A stretch of 64,000 bases of DNA, from contig NZ_CP017183.1 of the NCBI RefSeq assembly GCF_001729785.1, forward strand, positions 496,001 through 560,000. Reading direction: 5' to 3'. This document shows positions 10,829-19,629 of this stretch, piece by piece. The notes beneath the pieces were generated by a model that saw only the letters and a list, made by a program, of their open reading frames with translations, did not search any database and was not told the origin of the DNA. Origin of the DNA: Enterobacter hormaechei subsp. xiangfangensis. GTDB taxonomy: Bacteria; Pseudomonadota; Gammaproteobacteria; Enterobacterales; Enterobacteriaceae. Made by a program: the position numbers and the translations under genes. Position 1 is the first letter of the stretch; each line of letters opens with the position of its first letter.

Positions 10829-11308
10829 ATGTCTGCTCCCGCACATTTATGGCTTGAAGATGAGAATGGCTCGCCGATTGTCGGTTGTTGTGCAATGCCA
10901 CTGCGTCTTGGATCTATTGAATTAAAATCCTTTTCCCATGGCGTAACTATTCCGGTTGACCCAAGCTGGGGAAAACTCACTGGTACACGCGTACATCGGC
11001 CTATAACAATAGTCAAAGAATTTGATCAGACAACGCCGCTTCTTTACCGGGCAGTTTGCGAAGGGCGAACCATGAAGAAGGCGACAATTAAAATGTACCG
11101 TATTCTTGAGTCTGGGATTGAGGCTGAGTATTTCAATATTATTCTGGAAAACGTCAAGTTCACAACGGTAGCGCCGTATCTCTCCCCCGGCAGTATGACC
11201 AGTACCCACCTGGAAACGCTGGAGCTGCGCTATGAGGCAATTACCTGGAAGTATACCGAAGGCAATATCCTGTACCGTGATTCATGGAACGATCGCTGTT
11301 GCGCATGA
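10829..11308 (+). CDS. hcp: Orphan Hcp-family T6SS tube/carrier protein
   Basis: A 159-residue Hcp1-family protein (PF05638). The N-terminal MSAPAHLWLEDENGSPIVG, the following SIELKSFSHGV and HRPITIVKEFDQTTPLLYRA segments, and the C-terminal LETLELRYEAITWKYTEGN are all characteristic. Hcp forms the hexameric tube expelled by type VI secretion and carries small effectors in its lumen. No other T6SS structural gene occurs in the window, so this is an orphan hcp that must work with a machine encoded elsewhere. It ends only 11 bases before the end of treR, which is on the other strand. Confidence 0.9.
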   Translation: MSAPAHLWLEDENGSPIVGCCAMPLRLGSIELKSFSHGVTIPVDPSWGKLTGTRVHRPITIVKEFDQTTPLLYRAVCEGRTMKKATIKMYRILESGIEAEYFNIILENVKFTTVAPYLSPGSMTSTHLETLELRYEAITWKYTEGNILYRDSWNDRCCA

Positions 11309-11319
11309 AAGCGAAAGGA

Positions 11320-12267
11320 CTATGAGAGACGGGCAGGAATAACGATCTGACGCGGCTCAGCGCGCCCGTTGATCTGCTCTATCAGCTGCGCGGCAGCCTG
11401 CCGGCCAGATTCGGCGTAACCCGGATCAACGCTGATAATCTCCGGGTGTAAGAACTTCATCAGCGGCGTGCTTCCCACGCTCGCTAATTGCAGCTCCCCG
11501 ATGCGCTGCTCCTGCAAATATTTGCTCGCACCCAATGCAAGGGTATCCGTGGCGCATACCAGGGCGGTGGTTTGTGGCGTCAGCACGCTGGCGACCTGTT
11601 CATATCCCTGTTTCATACCCAGACCAGGCAGCGCGGCCACGGCGGGGAGATTGTGTTTTTTACAAAACGCCAGGTACGCTTCATGGCGACGCTTGCCGGT
11701 GGTGATGTCGGCATGCGGCACGCCGAGATAGCTAATATGCCGATGGCCCTGTTCATACAGGCGCTGCATCAGGATCACGATCGCCCCTTCGTCATCGTAA
11801 CAGACAGAGGCAAACCCGCTTGCGTCGCGCGCCAGCAGCACCAGTGACGGCTGCCAGGGTTTAAGCACGTCCTCTTTTAGGCCGGTAAATCCGAACAGCA
11901 CCACCCCATCAATATTACGGCGCTGAAGCATACCGAGATGCTCCTCCACCATTTGCGCGGAGAACTTGCTCTCCATCATGATCGGATCGTAGCCCTGCTC
12001 GTAGAACGCGGGCAGCATCGTCTGTACGGCGAGGTTTTCGGAGAGGGAATCCAGACGCGAGACGATAATGGCGACCACTTTATCGCTCTGCCCGCGCATG
12101 GCGCGCGCGGAGCGGGAAGGGGAAAAACCGTGCTGATTCATCACCGCCTCGACGCGCTCGCGTGTGCGCTCGCTGACACCGCTTTCGTTGTTCAGCACGC
12201 GTGAGACAGTCGATTTCCCCACGCCGCTTAAACGCGCGATGTCTTTAATCGTAAGGCGGTTCTGCAT
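11320..12267 (-). CDS. treR: Trehalose operon repressor
   Basis: A 315-residue LacI-family repressor. The N-terminal helix-turn-helix is at about 5-25 (IKDIARLSGVGKSTVSRVLN) and the remainder is a periplasmic-binding-like sensor domain, which in E. coli senses trehalose-6-phosphate. Sequence agreement with E. coli TreR is very high. In E. coli treR lies directly upstream of treB; here about 1.7 kb containing the Hcp cassette separates its 3' end from the treB promoter. Confidence 0.97.
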   Translation of the reverse strand: MQNRLTIKDIARLSGVGKSTVSRVLNNESGVSERTRERVEAVMNQHGFSPSRSARAMRGQSDKVVAIIVSRLDSLSENLAVQTMLPAFYEQGYDPIMMESKFSAQMVEEHLGMLQRRNIDGVVLFGFTGLKEDVLKPWQPSLVLLARDASGFASVCYDDEGAIVILMQRLYEQGHRHISYLGVPHADITTGKRRHEAYLAFCKKHNLPAVAALPGLGMKQGYEQVASVLTPQTTALVCATDTLALGASKYLQEQRIGELQLASVGSTPLMKFLHPEIISVDPGYAESGRQAAAQLIEQINGRAEPRQIVIPARLS

Positions 12268-12344
12268 GCTGTATTCCCTGTAACAACGATAAAATAATCA
12301 ATTGAGCCTAATGCTATCCTGCGAATTCGCTATGGGCAAAGTCT

Positions 12345-12379
12345 GGTTTACGTTCGGTTTATTTGCAGGGCGTTATAAT
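12345..12379 (+). promoter_or_regulatory. PhoP box and -10 element of the mgtLA promoter
   Basis: GGTTTACGTTCGGTTTA (12345-12361) is a perfect PhoP direct repeat, GGTTTA-N5-GGTTTA. Twelve bases downstream is TATAAT (12374-12379), with a predicted start near 12386. The box takes the place of a -35 element. This matches PhoP/PhoQ activation of mgtA at low Mg2+. Confidence 0.9.
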
Positions 12380-12385
12380 ACCGCC

Positions 12386-12654
12386 CGATTAGTCACAAAC
12401 GGTATGGATAAATCTCTATACTGCGCGCCGATACCCAACTTTTTACTTACCGGAGGCCACATGGATCCCGATCCCACACCTCTCCTGACCCGGAGAAAAC
12501 CTTCTTACCGGTAAGCCAGCTTTTTGCTGTCTCACCGGCGTGAGGCAGCAACGTTCATACGTTCCTGCTTGATAAATTAAGTGCCTGACAGGTACGGCTT
12601 TGCCACGCCTGCGGGAAAGACTGCGTCCGCCTTTGCGGATGCGGGGGAATGACT
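12386..12654 (+). promoter_or_regulatory. mgtA 5' leader (Mg2+/proline-responsive)
   Basis: A leader of about 270 nucleotides separates the promoter from mgtA and encodes the MgtL peptide. In Salmonella and E. coli the equivalent leader folds in alternative stem-loops and uses Rho-dependent termination. Slow translation of the MgtL proline codons, or low Mg2+, allows read-through into mgtA. A GC-rich stem region (about 12600-12647) precedes the mgtA ribosome site. Exact stems were not computed. Confidence 0.7.
12461..12514 (+). CDS. mgtL: mgtA leader peptide MgtL
   Basis: A 17-codon reading frame behind CGGAGG encodes MDPDPTPLLTRRKPSYR. E. coli MgtL is also 17 residues ([17 protein letters not shown]) and shares the N-terminal Asp/Pro-rich block. 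Prolines are at positions 3, 5, 7 and 14, so the proline-sensing start is kept while the C-terminal half has diverged. Position in the leader, length and sequence all support the call. Confidence 0.9.
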   Translation: MDPDPTPLLTRRKPSYR

Positions 12655-15363
12655 ATGCTGAAAAATATCACCCGGCAGCTGCAAGCGCTGCTGAGCCGTC
12701 ACCTGCCACATCGCCTGATTGCGCGCGATCCGCTGCCAAATGCCAACACCATGGCGGGAGCGGCAATCCCCACCTCCCTGACCGAGCGCTGCCTGAACGT
12801 GGCGGCGATGGATGAAAACGAAGTCTGGCGCGCCTTTGGCGGCCACCCGGAAGGGCTGAACGCGCAAGAAGTGTCAAAAATCCGCGCGGAACATGGCGAT
12901 AACCAGATCCCGGCGCAGAAACCCTCTCCCTGGTGGGTCCACCTGTGGCTCTGCTACCGCAATCCGTTCAACCTGCTGCTGACGGTGCTCGGGATTATCT
13001 CTTACGCCACTGAAGATCTGTTTGCCGCAGGCGTGATTGCCCTGATGGTAGGGATCTCCACGCTGCTGAACTTTATTCAGGAAGCGCGCTCCACCAAAGC
13101 GGCGGATGCGCTGAAAGCGATGGTCAGCAACACCGCCACCGTGTCGCGCGTGATTAACGACCTCGGCGAAAACGCCTGGATTGAGCTTCCCATTGACCAG
13201 CTGGTGCCGGGCGATCTGGTGAAGCTGGCGGCGGGGGACATGATCCCGGCGGATTTACGTATCATCCAGGCGCGGGATCTGTTTGTCGCGCAGGCGTCAC
13301 TCACCGGTGAGTCCCTGCCCGTAGAGAAGGTAGCGCGGACCCGCGATCCGCAGCAGATGAACCCGCTGGAGTGCGACACCCTGTGCTTTATGGGCACCAC
13401 GGTGGTTAGTGGCACCGCGCAGGCGATTGTCACCGCCACCGGCGGCAATACCTGGTTTGGACAGCTTGCCGGACGCGTCAGCGAGCAGGAGAGCGAGCCG
13501 AATGCGTTCCAGAAAGGCATTGGCCGCGTCAGCATGCTGCTGATCCGCTTTATGATGGTCATGACGCCGATTGTCCTGCTGATCAACGGCTACACCAAAG
13601 GCGACTGGTGGGAAGCGGCGCTGTTCGCGCTCTCCGTGGCTGTGGGCTTAACGCCGGAAATGCTGCCGATGATTGTCACCTCCACGCTGGCGCGCGGGGC
13701 GGTTAAACTCTCTAAACAAAAGGTGATTGTTAAACACCTCGACGCCATCCAGAACTTTGGCGCGATGGACATTCTTTGCACCGATAAAACCGGCACCCTG
13801 ACCCAGGACAAAATCGTGCTGGAGAACCACACCGATATCGCCGGAAAGACCAGCGAACGGGTGCTGTACAGCGCGTGGCTGAACAGCCACTACCAGACCG
13901 GGCTGAAAAACCTGCTCGACGTGGCGGTGCTGGAAGGTGTGGATGAAGAGTCTGCCCGCATGCTCTCCGGGCGCTGGCAGAAGGTGGACGAAATTCCGTT
14001 CGACTTTGAACGACGCCGCATGTCGGTGGTGGTCAGCGAGCAGCCGGACGTGCATCAGCTGATCTGCAAAGGGGCATTGCAGGAGATCCTGAATGTTTCC
14101 ACGCAGGTGCGCCATAACGGCGAGATCGTGCCGCTGGATGAGACCATGCTGCGCCGCATCAAACGCGTCACCGATAACCTGAACCGCCAGGGGCTGCGCG
14201 TGGTGGCGGTAGCCAGCAAGTTCCTGCCCGCGCGGGAAGGGGACTACCAGCGTATCGATGAATCTGATTTGATCCTCGAGGGGTACATCGCATTCCTCGA
14301 TCCGCCGAAAGAGACCACCGCACCTGCGCTGAAAGCGCTGAAAGCGAGCGGTATCACCGTCAAAATTCTCACCGGCGACAGCGAGCTGGTGGCGGCAAAA
14401 GTGTGCGCCGAAGTGGGGCTGGACGCAGGCGACGTGGTGGTGGGGAGCGACATCGAAACGCTTTCTGACGACGAACTGGCGCAGCTTGCCCAGCGCACCA
14501 CGCTGTTTGCCCGCCTGACGCCGATGCATAAAGAACGCATCGTCACTCTGCTGCGTCGCGAAGGGCATGTAGTGGGCTTTATGGGCGACGGCATCAACGA
14601 TGCGCCGGCCCTGCGTGCGGCGGATATCGGTATCTCCGTAGACGGCGCGGTGGATATTGCCCGCGAAGCAGCGGATATCATTCTGCTGGAAAAGAGCCTG
14701 ATGGTGCTGGAGGAGGGCGTCATCGAAGGGCGTCGCACCTTCGCCAATATGCTCAAATACATCAAAATGACCGCCAGCTCGAACTTCGGCAACGTCTTCA
14801 GCGTGCTGGTGGCGAGCGCGTTTCTGCCGTTTCTGCCGATGCTGCCGCTGCATCTGCTGATCCAGAACCTGATGTACGATGTCTCTCAGGTCGCCATCCC
14901 GTTTGATAACGTCGACGACGAGCAGATCCAGAAGCCGCAGCGCTGGAACCCCGCCGATCTGGGGCGCTTTATGCTGTTCTTTGGGCCGATCAGCTCCATC
15001 TTCGACATTCTGACCTTCTGCCTGATGTGGTTTGTGTTCCACGCCAACACCCCGGAACACCAGACGCTGTTCCAGTCCGGCTGGTTCGTGGTGGGGCTGC
15101 TGTCTCAGACGCTGATTGTGCACATGATCCGCACCCGCCGCATTCCGTTCATTCAGAGCCGTGCCGCGTGGCCGCTGATTGTGATGACGGGCATTGTGAT
15201 GGCGCTCGGGATCGCGCTGCCGTTCTCGCCGCTGGCAAGCTACCTACAACTTCAGGCGCTACCGCTGAGCTACTTCCCATGGCTGGTGGCGATCCTCGCG
15301 GGTTACATGGTGCTGACGCAGATGGTGAAGGGGTTCTATAGCCGTCGGTATGGGTGGCAGTAA
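12655..15363 (+). CDS. mgtA: Magnesium-importing P3-type ATPase
   Basis: A 902-residue P-type ATPase of the inner membrane that imports Mg2+. The cation-ATPase N-terminal domain comes first, then an actuator domain with LTGESLPVEK. The phosphorylation motif DKTGTLT has its Asp near residue 377, and the hinge motif is GDGINDAPALRAADIG. The C-terminal helices end FYSRRYGWQ as in E. coli. The ATG at 12655 is chosen because a GGGGG ribosome site lies 7 bases before it; an ATG two codons earlier is too close. The first 30 residues differ from E. coli and are slightly longer. Confidence 0.97.
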   Translation: MLKNITRQLQALLSRHLPHRLIARDPLPNANTMAGAAIPTSLTERCLNVAAMDENEVWRAFGGHPEGLNAQEVSKIRAEHGDNQIPAQKPSPWWVHLWLCYRNPFNLLLTVLGIISYATEDLFAAGVIALMVGISTLLNFIQEARSTKAADALKAMVSNTATVSRVINDLGENAWIELPIDQLVPGDLVKLAAGDMIPADLRIIQARDLFVAQASLTGESLPVEKVARTRDPQQMNPLECDTLCFMGTTVVSGTAQAIVTATGGNTWFGQLAGRVSEQESEPNAFQKGIGRVSMLLIRFMMVMTPIVLLINGYTKGDWWEAALFALSVAVGLTPEMLPMIVTSTLARGAVKLSKQKVIVKHLDAIQNFGAMDILCTDKTGTLTQDKIVLENHTDIAGKTSERVLYSAWLNSHYQTGLKNLLDVAVLEGVDEESARMLSGRWQKVDEIPFDFERRRMSVVVSEQPDVHQLICKGALQEILNVSTQVRHNGEIVPLDETMLRRIKRVTDNLNRQGLRVVAVASKFLPAREGDYQRIDESDLILEGYIAFLDPPKETTAPALKALKASGITVKILTGDSELVAAKVCAEVGLDAGDVVVGSDIETLSDDELAQLAQRTTLFARLTPMHKERIVTLLRREGHVVGFMGDGINDAPALRAADIGISVDGAVDIAREAADIILLEKSLMVLEEGVIEGRRTFANMLKYIKMTASSNFGNVFSVLVASAFLPFLPMLPLHLLIQNLMYDVSQVAIPFDNVDDEQIQKPQRWNPADLGRFMLFFGPISSIFDILTFCLMWFVFHANTPEHQTLFQSGWFVVGLLSQTLIVHMIRTRRIPFIQSRAAWPLIVMTGIVMALGIALPFSPLASYLQLQALPLSYFPWLVAILAGYMVLTQMVKGFYSRRYGWQ

Positions 15364-15366
15364 CGG

Positions 15367-15440
15367 CAAGCCCGGTGGCGCTGCGCTTACCGGGCCTACG
15401 ATCCGAACGTAGGCCGGGTAAGGCGAAGCCGCCACCCGGC
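15367..15440. repeat. REP/BIME-type palindromic element after mgtA
   Basis: Two inverted REP-like units (AGCCCGGTGGCGCTGCGCTT and its partner TAAGGCGAAGCCGCCACCCG) are separated by a short spacer with a CCTACG/CGTAGG pair. This is the enterobacterial REP pattern and lies directly after the mgtA stop. It probably protects the 3' end of the message. Confidence 0.8.
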
Positions 15441-15563
15441 AGCTGGCTTTCCTCCCAAATTCAACAACCTGTGATCTCCGTCGGCGCATTCGCTTGACGA
15501 CAATTTGAGCGCATGTTAACAGAATGTTTTGCCTGTATTTGGCCCGTCAGATAAGGAACATTC

Positions 15564-17948
15564 ATGTTACGGTACAGTCTCTTAACCGCCGGGCTCATGC
15601 TCGGCGCCTCCGCCTTTGCCGCACCGGCAGGCGACCTTCCCTTAATGCCCTGGCCTGCGAAGGTTGAACGCCCGACCACTCAGGGCGCGCTGGAGCTTAA
15701 CAATCAACTCACCGTGAGCGTAAGTGGCGACGATCTGGGGGATGCGGTCAACCGCCTGCGCCAGCGCATCGCCCTTCAAACCGGCTGGACGCTACAGCCG
15801 CAGGCCGAAAAACCTGACAAGCCGACCATCCGCATCGCCATCGCCAAAAAGGTGAAGCCGCAGCCGCTGCCGGACAGCGATGAGAGCTATAAACTCACGG
15901 TGGACGCCAACGGCGTAAATATCTCCGCCAATACCCGCTTCGGCGCGCTGCGCGCCATGGAAACCTTGCTTCAGCTGATGCAGAACGGCGCCGAAAACAC
16001 CTCGATCCCGTGGGTGACCATTGAAGATTCGCCGCGCTTCCCGTGGCGCGGGCTGCTGCTCGATTCGGCGCGCCACTTCCTCCCGATTCCGGATATTAAA
16101 CGCCAGATCGACGGCATGGCCGCGGCGAAGCTCAACGTGCTGCACTGGCATTTGACCGACGATCAGGGCTGGCGCTTCAGCTCAAAGCGCTACCCTAAGC
16201 TGACCCAGCTTGCCAGCGACGGGCTGTTCTACACCCCTGAGCAGATGCGCGAGATTGTGCGTTACGCTGCCGAGCGCGGCATACGCGTGGTGCCGGAAAT
16301 TGATATGCCGGGCCACGCCTCGGCGATTGCCGTCGCCTACCCGGAGCTGATGAGCGCGCCGGGGCCGTACGCCATGGAGCGCCACTGGGGCGTGCTGAAG
16401 CCAGTGCTGGATCCCACCAAAGAGGCAACTTATACCTTTGCCGACGCGATGGTCAGCGAACTGGCGGCGATCTTCCCGGATCCATATCTGCATATTGGCG
16501 GCGATGAGGTTGACGACAGCCAGTGGAAAGCGAACGCTGCGATCCAGAGATTCATGCGCGACAATAAACTGGCGGACAGCCACGCGTTGCAGGCGTATTT
16601 CAACCGCAAGCTGGAGACGATCCTTGAGAAGCACCACCGGCAGATGGTTGGCTGGGATGAGATCTACCATCCCGATCTGCCGAAAAGCATTCTAATCCAG
16701 TCCTGGCAGGGACAGGACGCGCTGGGGCAGGTGGCGCAGAACGGTTATAAGGGCATTCTCTCAACCGGTTTCTACCTCGATCAGCCGCAATCAACCGCCT
16801 ACCACTACCGCAATGAAATTGTGCCGCAGGGGCTGAACGGCGTGGATGTGATAGCGGACACCGACAGCGTCCAGAGCTGGGCTTTCTCCATGCCGCGCCT
16901 GAAGGGCAAGCCGGTGGAGGGGAGCTTCACCCTAGTGAAAGGGGATGCCGGCTGGCGCGGGTTTATTGATTTTGCCGGGAAATCGCGTCGGGCGGTGGAT
17001 AACATTCAATGGCGGGACGACAATCAGGTAACGTTTACCGTTGATACCTGGATGGGTGAAACGCGTCCGGTCGTTTCTGTTGAGAACGATAAGCTCAGCG
17101 GCTATTTCCTGGTGGGTAACGCCCGCTACCCGATTAGCGGCACGCGTCTGGACGCTGTGCCAAAAGGCATACCGCCGGTGGTGCCGGACCCGGCGAACGA
17201 GGCCAATCTGCTCGGCGGTGAAGCCGCGCTGTGGGCGGAAAACGTGGTCGCGTCGGTGCTGGATATCCGTCTGTGGCCGCGCGCCTTTGCGGTGGCGGAG
17301 CGGCTATGGTCGGCGAAGGACGTCAACGACATCGACAACATGTATACCCGGCTCCAGGCGATGGACAGCTGGTCGACGGTGTCGGCTGGACTACAGCAGC
17401 ATACCCAGCAGCAGGTGCAGTTCACGCGCCTCGCCAACAATGCGGATACCCTGCCGCTGCAAATTCTCGCCCAGGCGCTTGAACCGGCGCAGTATTACAC
17501 CCGCCAGCATCTTAAGTTCCAGGCTGGAAACTATCATCAGTTTGAGCCGCTCAACCGGCTCGCTGATGCGCTAAACGCGGAAAGTGCGACCGTGCGTCAG
17601 ATGAATAAATGGGCGGACCGTCTGGTGAGCGACGCGGAAGACACGGAAAGCGCCGACGCGCTGCGCCACGTCTTTAACCGCTGGCAGAATAACACCAGCG
17701 ACGCGCTGGCGCTAAGCGAAAACAGCTATCAGCTGAAGGCGATCAAGCCGGTGATTCAGGAAGTCGACAAGCTTTCGTCGATTGGCCTGCGGCTGACGGA
17801 TCTGGTGGCGCGCCAGGGCACGCTGGATGATAAAGAGATTGCGTCGATCCAGAGCGAACTGGATAACGCGGCGAAGGTTCAGGACGAGGTGGTGATTGCG
17901 GCGGTGTACCCGCTGGAAACGCTGCTGCGCGCGACGCGGAATCAGTAG
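15564..17948 (+). CDS. Exported GH20 beta-N-acetylhexosaminidase
   Basis: A 794-residue protein with a signal peptide (about 1-19, ending FAA-PAG). An N-terminal GH20b domain (about 30-155) precedes the GH20 (beta/alpha)8 barrel. The catalytic pair is Asp314-Glu315 in HIGGDEVDDS, used in substrate-assisted cleavage of terminal GlcNAc. An additional domain is inserted around residues 415-540 and a helical extension closes the protein. It probably frees GlcNAc from chitobiose or chitin oligomers in the periplasm. It faces an LPMO/chitin-binding gene in convergent orientation, which supports a chitin role. No E. coli K-12 counterpart is at this place. Confidence 0.88.
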   Translation: MLRYSLLTAGLMLGASAFAAPAGDLPLMPWPAKVERPTTQGALELNNQLTVSVSGDDLGDAVNRLRQRIALQTGWTLQPQAEKPDKPTIRIAIAKKVKPQPLPDSDESYKLTVDANGVNISANTRFGALRAMETLLQLMQNGAENTSIPWVTIEDSPRFPWRGLLLDSARHFLPIPDIKRQIDGMAAAKLNVLHWHLTDDQGWRFSSKRYPKLTQLASDGLFYTPEQMREIVRYAAERGIRVVPEIDMPGHASAIAVAYPELMSAPGPYAMERHWGVLKPVLDPTKEATYTFADAMVSELAAIFPDPYLHIGGDEVDDSQWKANAAIQRFMRDNKLADSHALQAYFNRKLETILEKHHRQMVGWDEIYHPDLPKSILIQSWQGQDALGQVAQNGYKGILSTGFYLDQPQSTAYHYRNEIVPQGLNGVDVIADTDSVQSWAFSMPRLKGKPVEGSFTLVKGDAGWRGFIDFAGKSRRAVDNIQWRDDNQVTFTVDTWMGETRPVVSVENDKLSGYFLVGNARYPISGTRLDAVPKGIPPVVPDPANEANLLGGEAALWAENVVASVLDIRLWPRAFAVAERLWSAKDVNDIDNMYTRLQAMDSWSTVSAGLQQHTQQQVQFTRLANNADTLPLQILAQALEPAQYYTRQHLKFQAGNYHQFEPLNRLADALNAESATVRQMNKWADRLVSDAEDTESADALRHVFNRWQNNTSDALALSENSYQLKAIKPVIQEVDKLSSIGLRLTDLVARQGTLDDKEIASIQSELDNAAKVQDEVVIAAVYPLETLLRATRNQ

Positions 17949-17954
17949 TAAAGA

Positions 17955-18031
17955 ACCCTCACCCCAGCCCTCTCCCAAAGGGATAGGGTGTATAAATTCC
18001 CTCTCCCTTTGGGAGAGGGTTAGGGTGAGGG
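17955..18031. repeat. Palindromic intergenic repeat, copy 3 (full), between convergent genes
   Basis: CCCTCACCCCAGCCCTCTCC and the inverted arm GGGAGAGGGTTAGGGTGAGG bracket a short AT spacer. It fills the gap between the converging hexosaminidase and LPMO genes and could serve as a terminator for both. Confidence 0.85.
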
Positions 18032-18042
18032 AATCAGATCAC

Positions 18043-19491
18043 TCAGTTCTTCAGCACCCACGCCTCTCTCCAGTGCGCGCCCACGCCTGGTTCAAACTGG
18101 TTTGCGGTTGGGCTGTACTGCACGCAGTAGCCGCTGAACGGGACAGGCCTGCATTCGTAGGTCTTACCGTCTTTCGGCTGTAGCACTACGGTGCCCGCTT
18201 TGTAGGACGCGACGTTATCCGGGAAGATAAAGTCATGCGGGCCGTTGCTGTCCGCCGCGTCGCTTTCCAGCATCAGATCCAGCACGTCCTGCGCGAACAG
18301 GGTGCCGTCTTTGTTGGTGGCGTAGTATTTCAGCATATGGTGCCCCGCCGTGACGTCAGTCAGGGTCATGGTCACGTCCTGGCTGGCGTTATTCATCTCC
18401 TGCTTCAGATAGCCCTTTTCCGCACCGCTGTGGTTCATCACGTGCGCTTCAACGTTCACGTCGCCTTTGGTGTTCACGTGGAAGGTGACGGATGCCTTGC
18501 CATTCTCGATTTTGCTGTAGTGTAGGTTAGATACCGCGATGGTTTCATTCACTTCCGCCTTCTGCTCTTCGTACGAAATCGCAACGGACTGGAGGGCGCT
18601 GCCGTCTTTGACGAAGACGCTGTTCGCGCCGTGAACCGGGCTAATTTCGCCCGCTTCATCCTTTACCCCGACACGCACATCGCTGTACGCGGCGTTGATC
18701 TTCTGCGCCAGATCGTAGGACCACTGGTTCGCATCCCCCTGGGCAACGGAGCCGATGGTCAGCTCGGTACGCAGGGCGGCAACTTCCCCGTTGGCGTCGA
18801 AGAAGCGTGCAATCACTTTATCGCCCGTGTTCAGGTTATTCCCGGCAATCTGTCCGCTCAGGGTTTTACTCCACTGGGATATCACCGCTGGGGTGTCGTC
18901 CGGCGTGACGTTGCCGCCGTTACCGAAATCAACGTCAATGGCCTGATAGAAACTGTTTGCGGTATCCGCAATTTCCCACACGCCATAAATAACCTGGTAG
19001 CCCGTACGTTCCGGGACATTACAGGTCATGGATTTTGTCATCGCCGGTGCCTGACCATTTCCGTTAATAGTACAGAACGGCGTTAATTCGAACTGGTCAC
19101 GGGTCAGCGGTTTATTGGGGTCCCAGTTTTGTTTGGTAATGTAATAACGCCAGTTGGTGGTTTTATGCGGCGCGGTATGGTGCCAGACAAATTCATGCGG
19201 GCCTGCCGTCATGGGATTTTTGGTCCAGGCGTTCAGGCTCTGCTTATCAAGCTGGGAGTAGCTGGCAATACCGGCGCTGGCAAGCTGGCCGTCAGGCGGC
19301 ATCGCACCCGTCGGGAAGCCGGAGGTCTTTTCTACGCTCTGCGGTTCATATTGTACAGAGCCACAGTCAATATTCTGGCCGAGCTTACACATATAAGCGC
19401 GGCTGGCAGGGGATTCTATATATCCGTGTGCAAGTGCGGAAGACGCAACCGTTAATGTGGTTACCGCCAGCGCAATTTTAGAGAGTTTCAT
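18043..19491 (-). CDS. gbpA: AA10 lytic polysaccharide monooxygenase / GlcNAc-binding protein (GbpA-like)
   Basis: A 482-residue secreted protein. The signal peptide (1-21, SSALA) is followed at once by His22, the N-terminal copper-binding histidine. The second histidine of the brace is His109 in TAPHKTTNW, aligned with the known TARHSTTSW of CBP21. NAVW-like and AxxFYQAIDV segments close the LPMO domain near 200. GbpA-type domains and a C-terminal chitin-binding region (CRPVPFSGYC) follow. The enzyme oxidatively cleaves crystalline chitin and can mediate attachment to GlcNAc-bearing surfaces. It pairs with the adjacent GH20 enzyme. Confidence 0.9.
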   Translation of the reverse strand: MKLSKIALAVTTLTVASSALAHGYIESPASRAYMCKLGQNIDCGSVQYEPQSVEKTSGFPTGAMPPDGQLASAGIASYSQLDKQSLNAWTKNPMTAGPHEFVWHHTAPHKTTNWRYYITKQNWDPNKPLTRDQFELTPFCTINGNGQAPAMTKSMTCNVPERTGYQVIYGVWEIADTANSFYQAIDVDFGNGGNVTPDDTPAVISQWSKTLSGQIAGNNLNTGDKVIARFFDANGEVAALRTELTIGSVAQGDANQWSYDLAQKINAAYSDVRVGVKDEAGEISPVHGANSVFVKDGSALQSVAISYEEQKAEVNETIAVSNLHYSKIENGKASVTFHVNTKGDVNVEAHVMNHSGAEKGYLKQEMNNASQDVTMTLTDVTAGHHMLKYYATNKDGTLFAQDVLDLMLESDAADSNGPHDFIFPDNVASYKAGTVVLQPKDGKTYECRPVPFSGYCVQYSPTANQFEPGVGAHWREAWVLKN

Positions 19492-19586
19492 TCATCATCC
19501 ATTAATTAGAATAGAGCAAGGCAGCGTCAGTTTATTAATGGAGTGGCGGATGCGTCATTTCCCGGAGAGAGTAAAAATGGTCGAAA

Positions 19587-19612
19587 TAAAAAAAGGCAGC
19601 CAGAGCTGCCTT
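19587..19612 (-). terminator. Rho-independent terminator of ridA
   Basis: AAGGCAGC-CAGA-GCTGCCTT forms an 8-bp stem. On the minus strand, after ridA, it is followed by a run of seven or more T. On the plus strand the tail is only CT-rich. Confidence 0.85.
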
Positions 19613-19629
19613 CTCTTTCTTGAAATAAA

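Noticed and set aside
10829..11308. Start of a T6SS structural cluster
   Set aside because: No tss/vgrG/clpV gene is near; treR follows directly, so hcp is an orphan.
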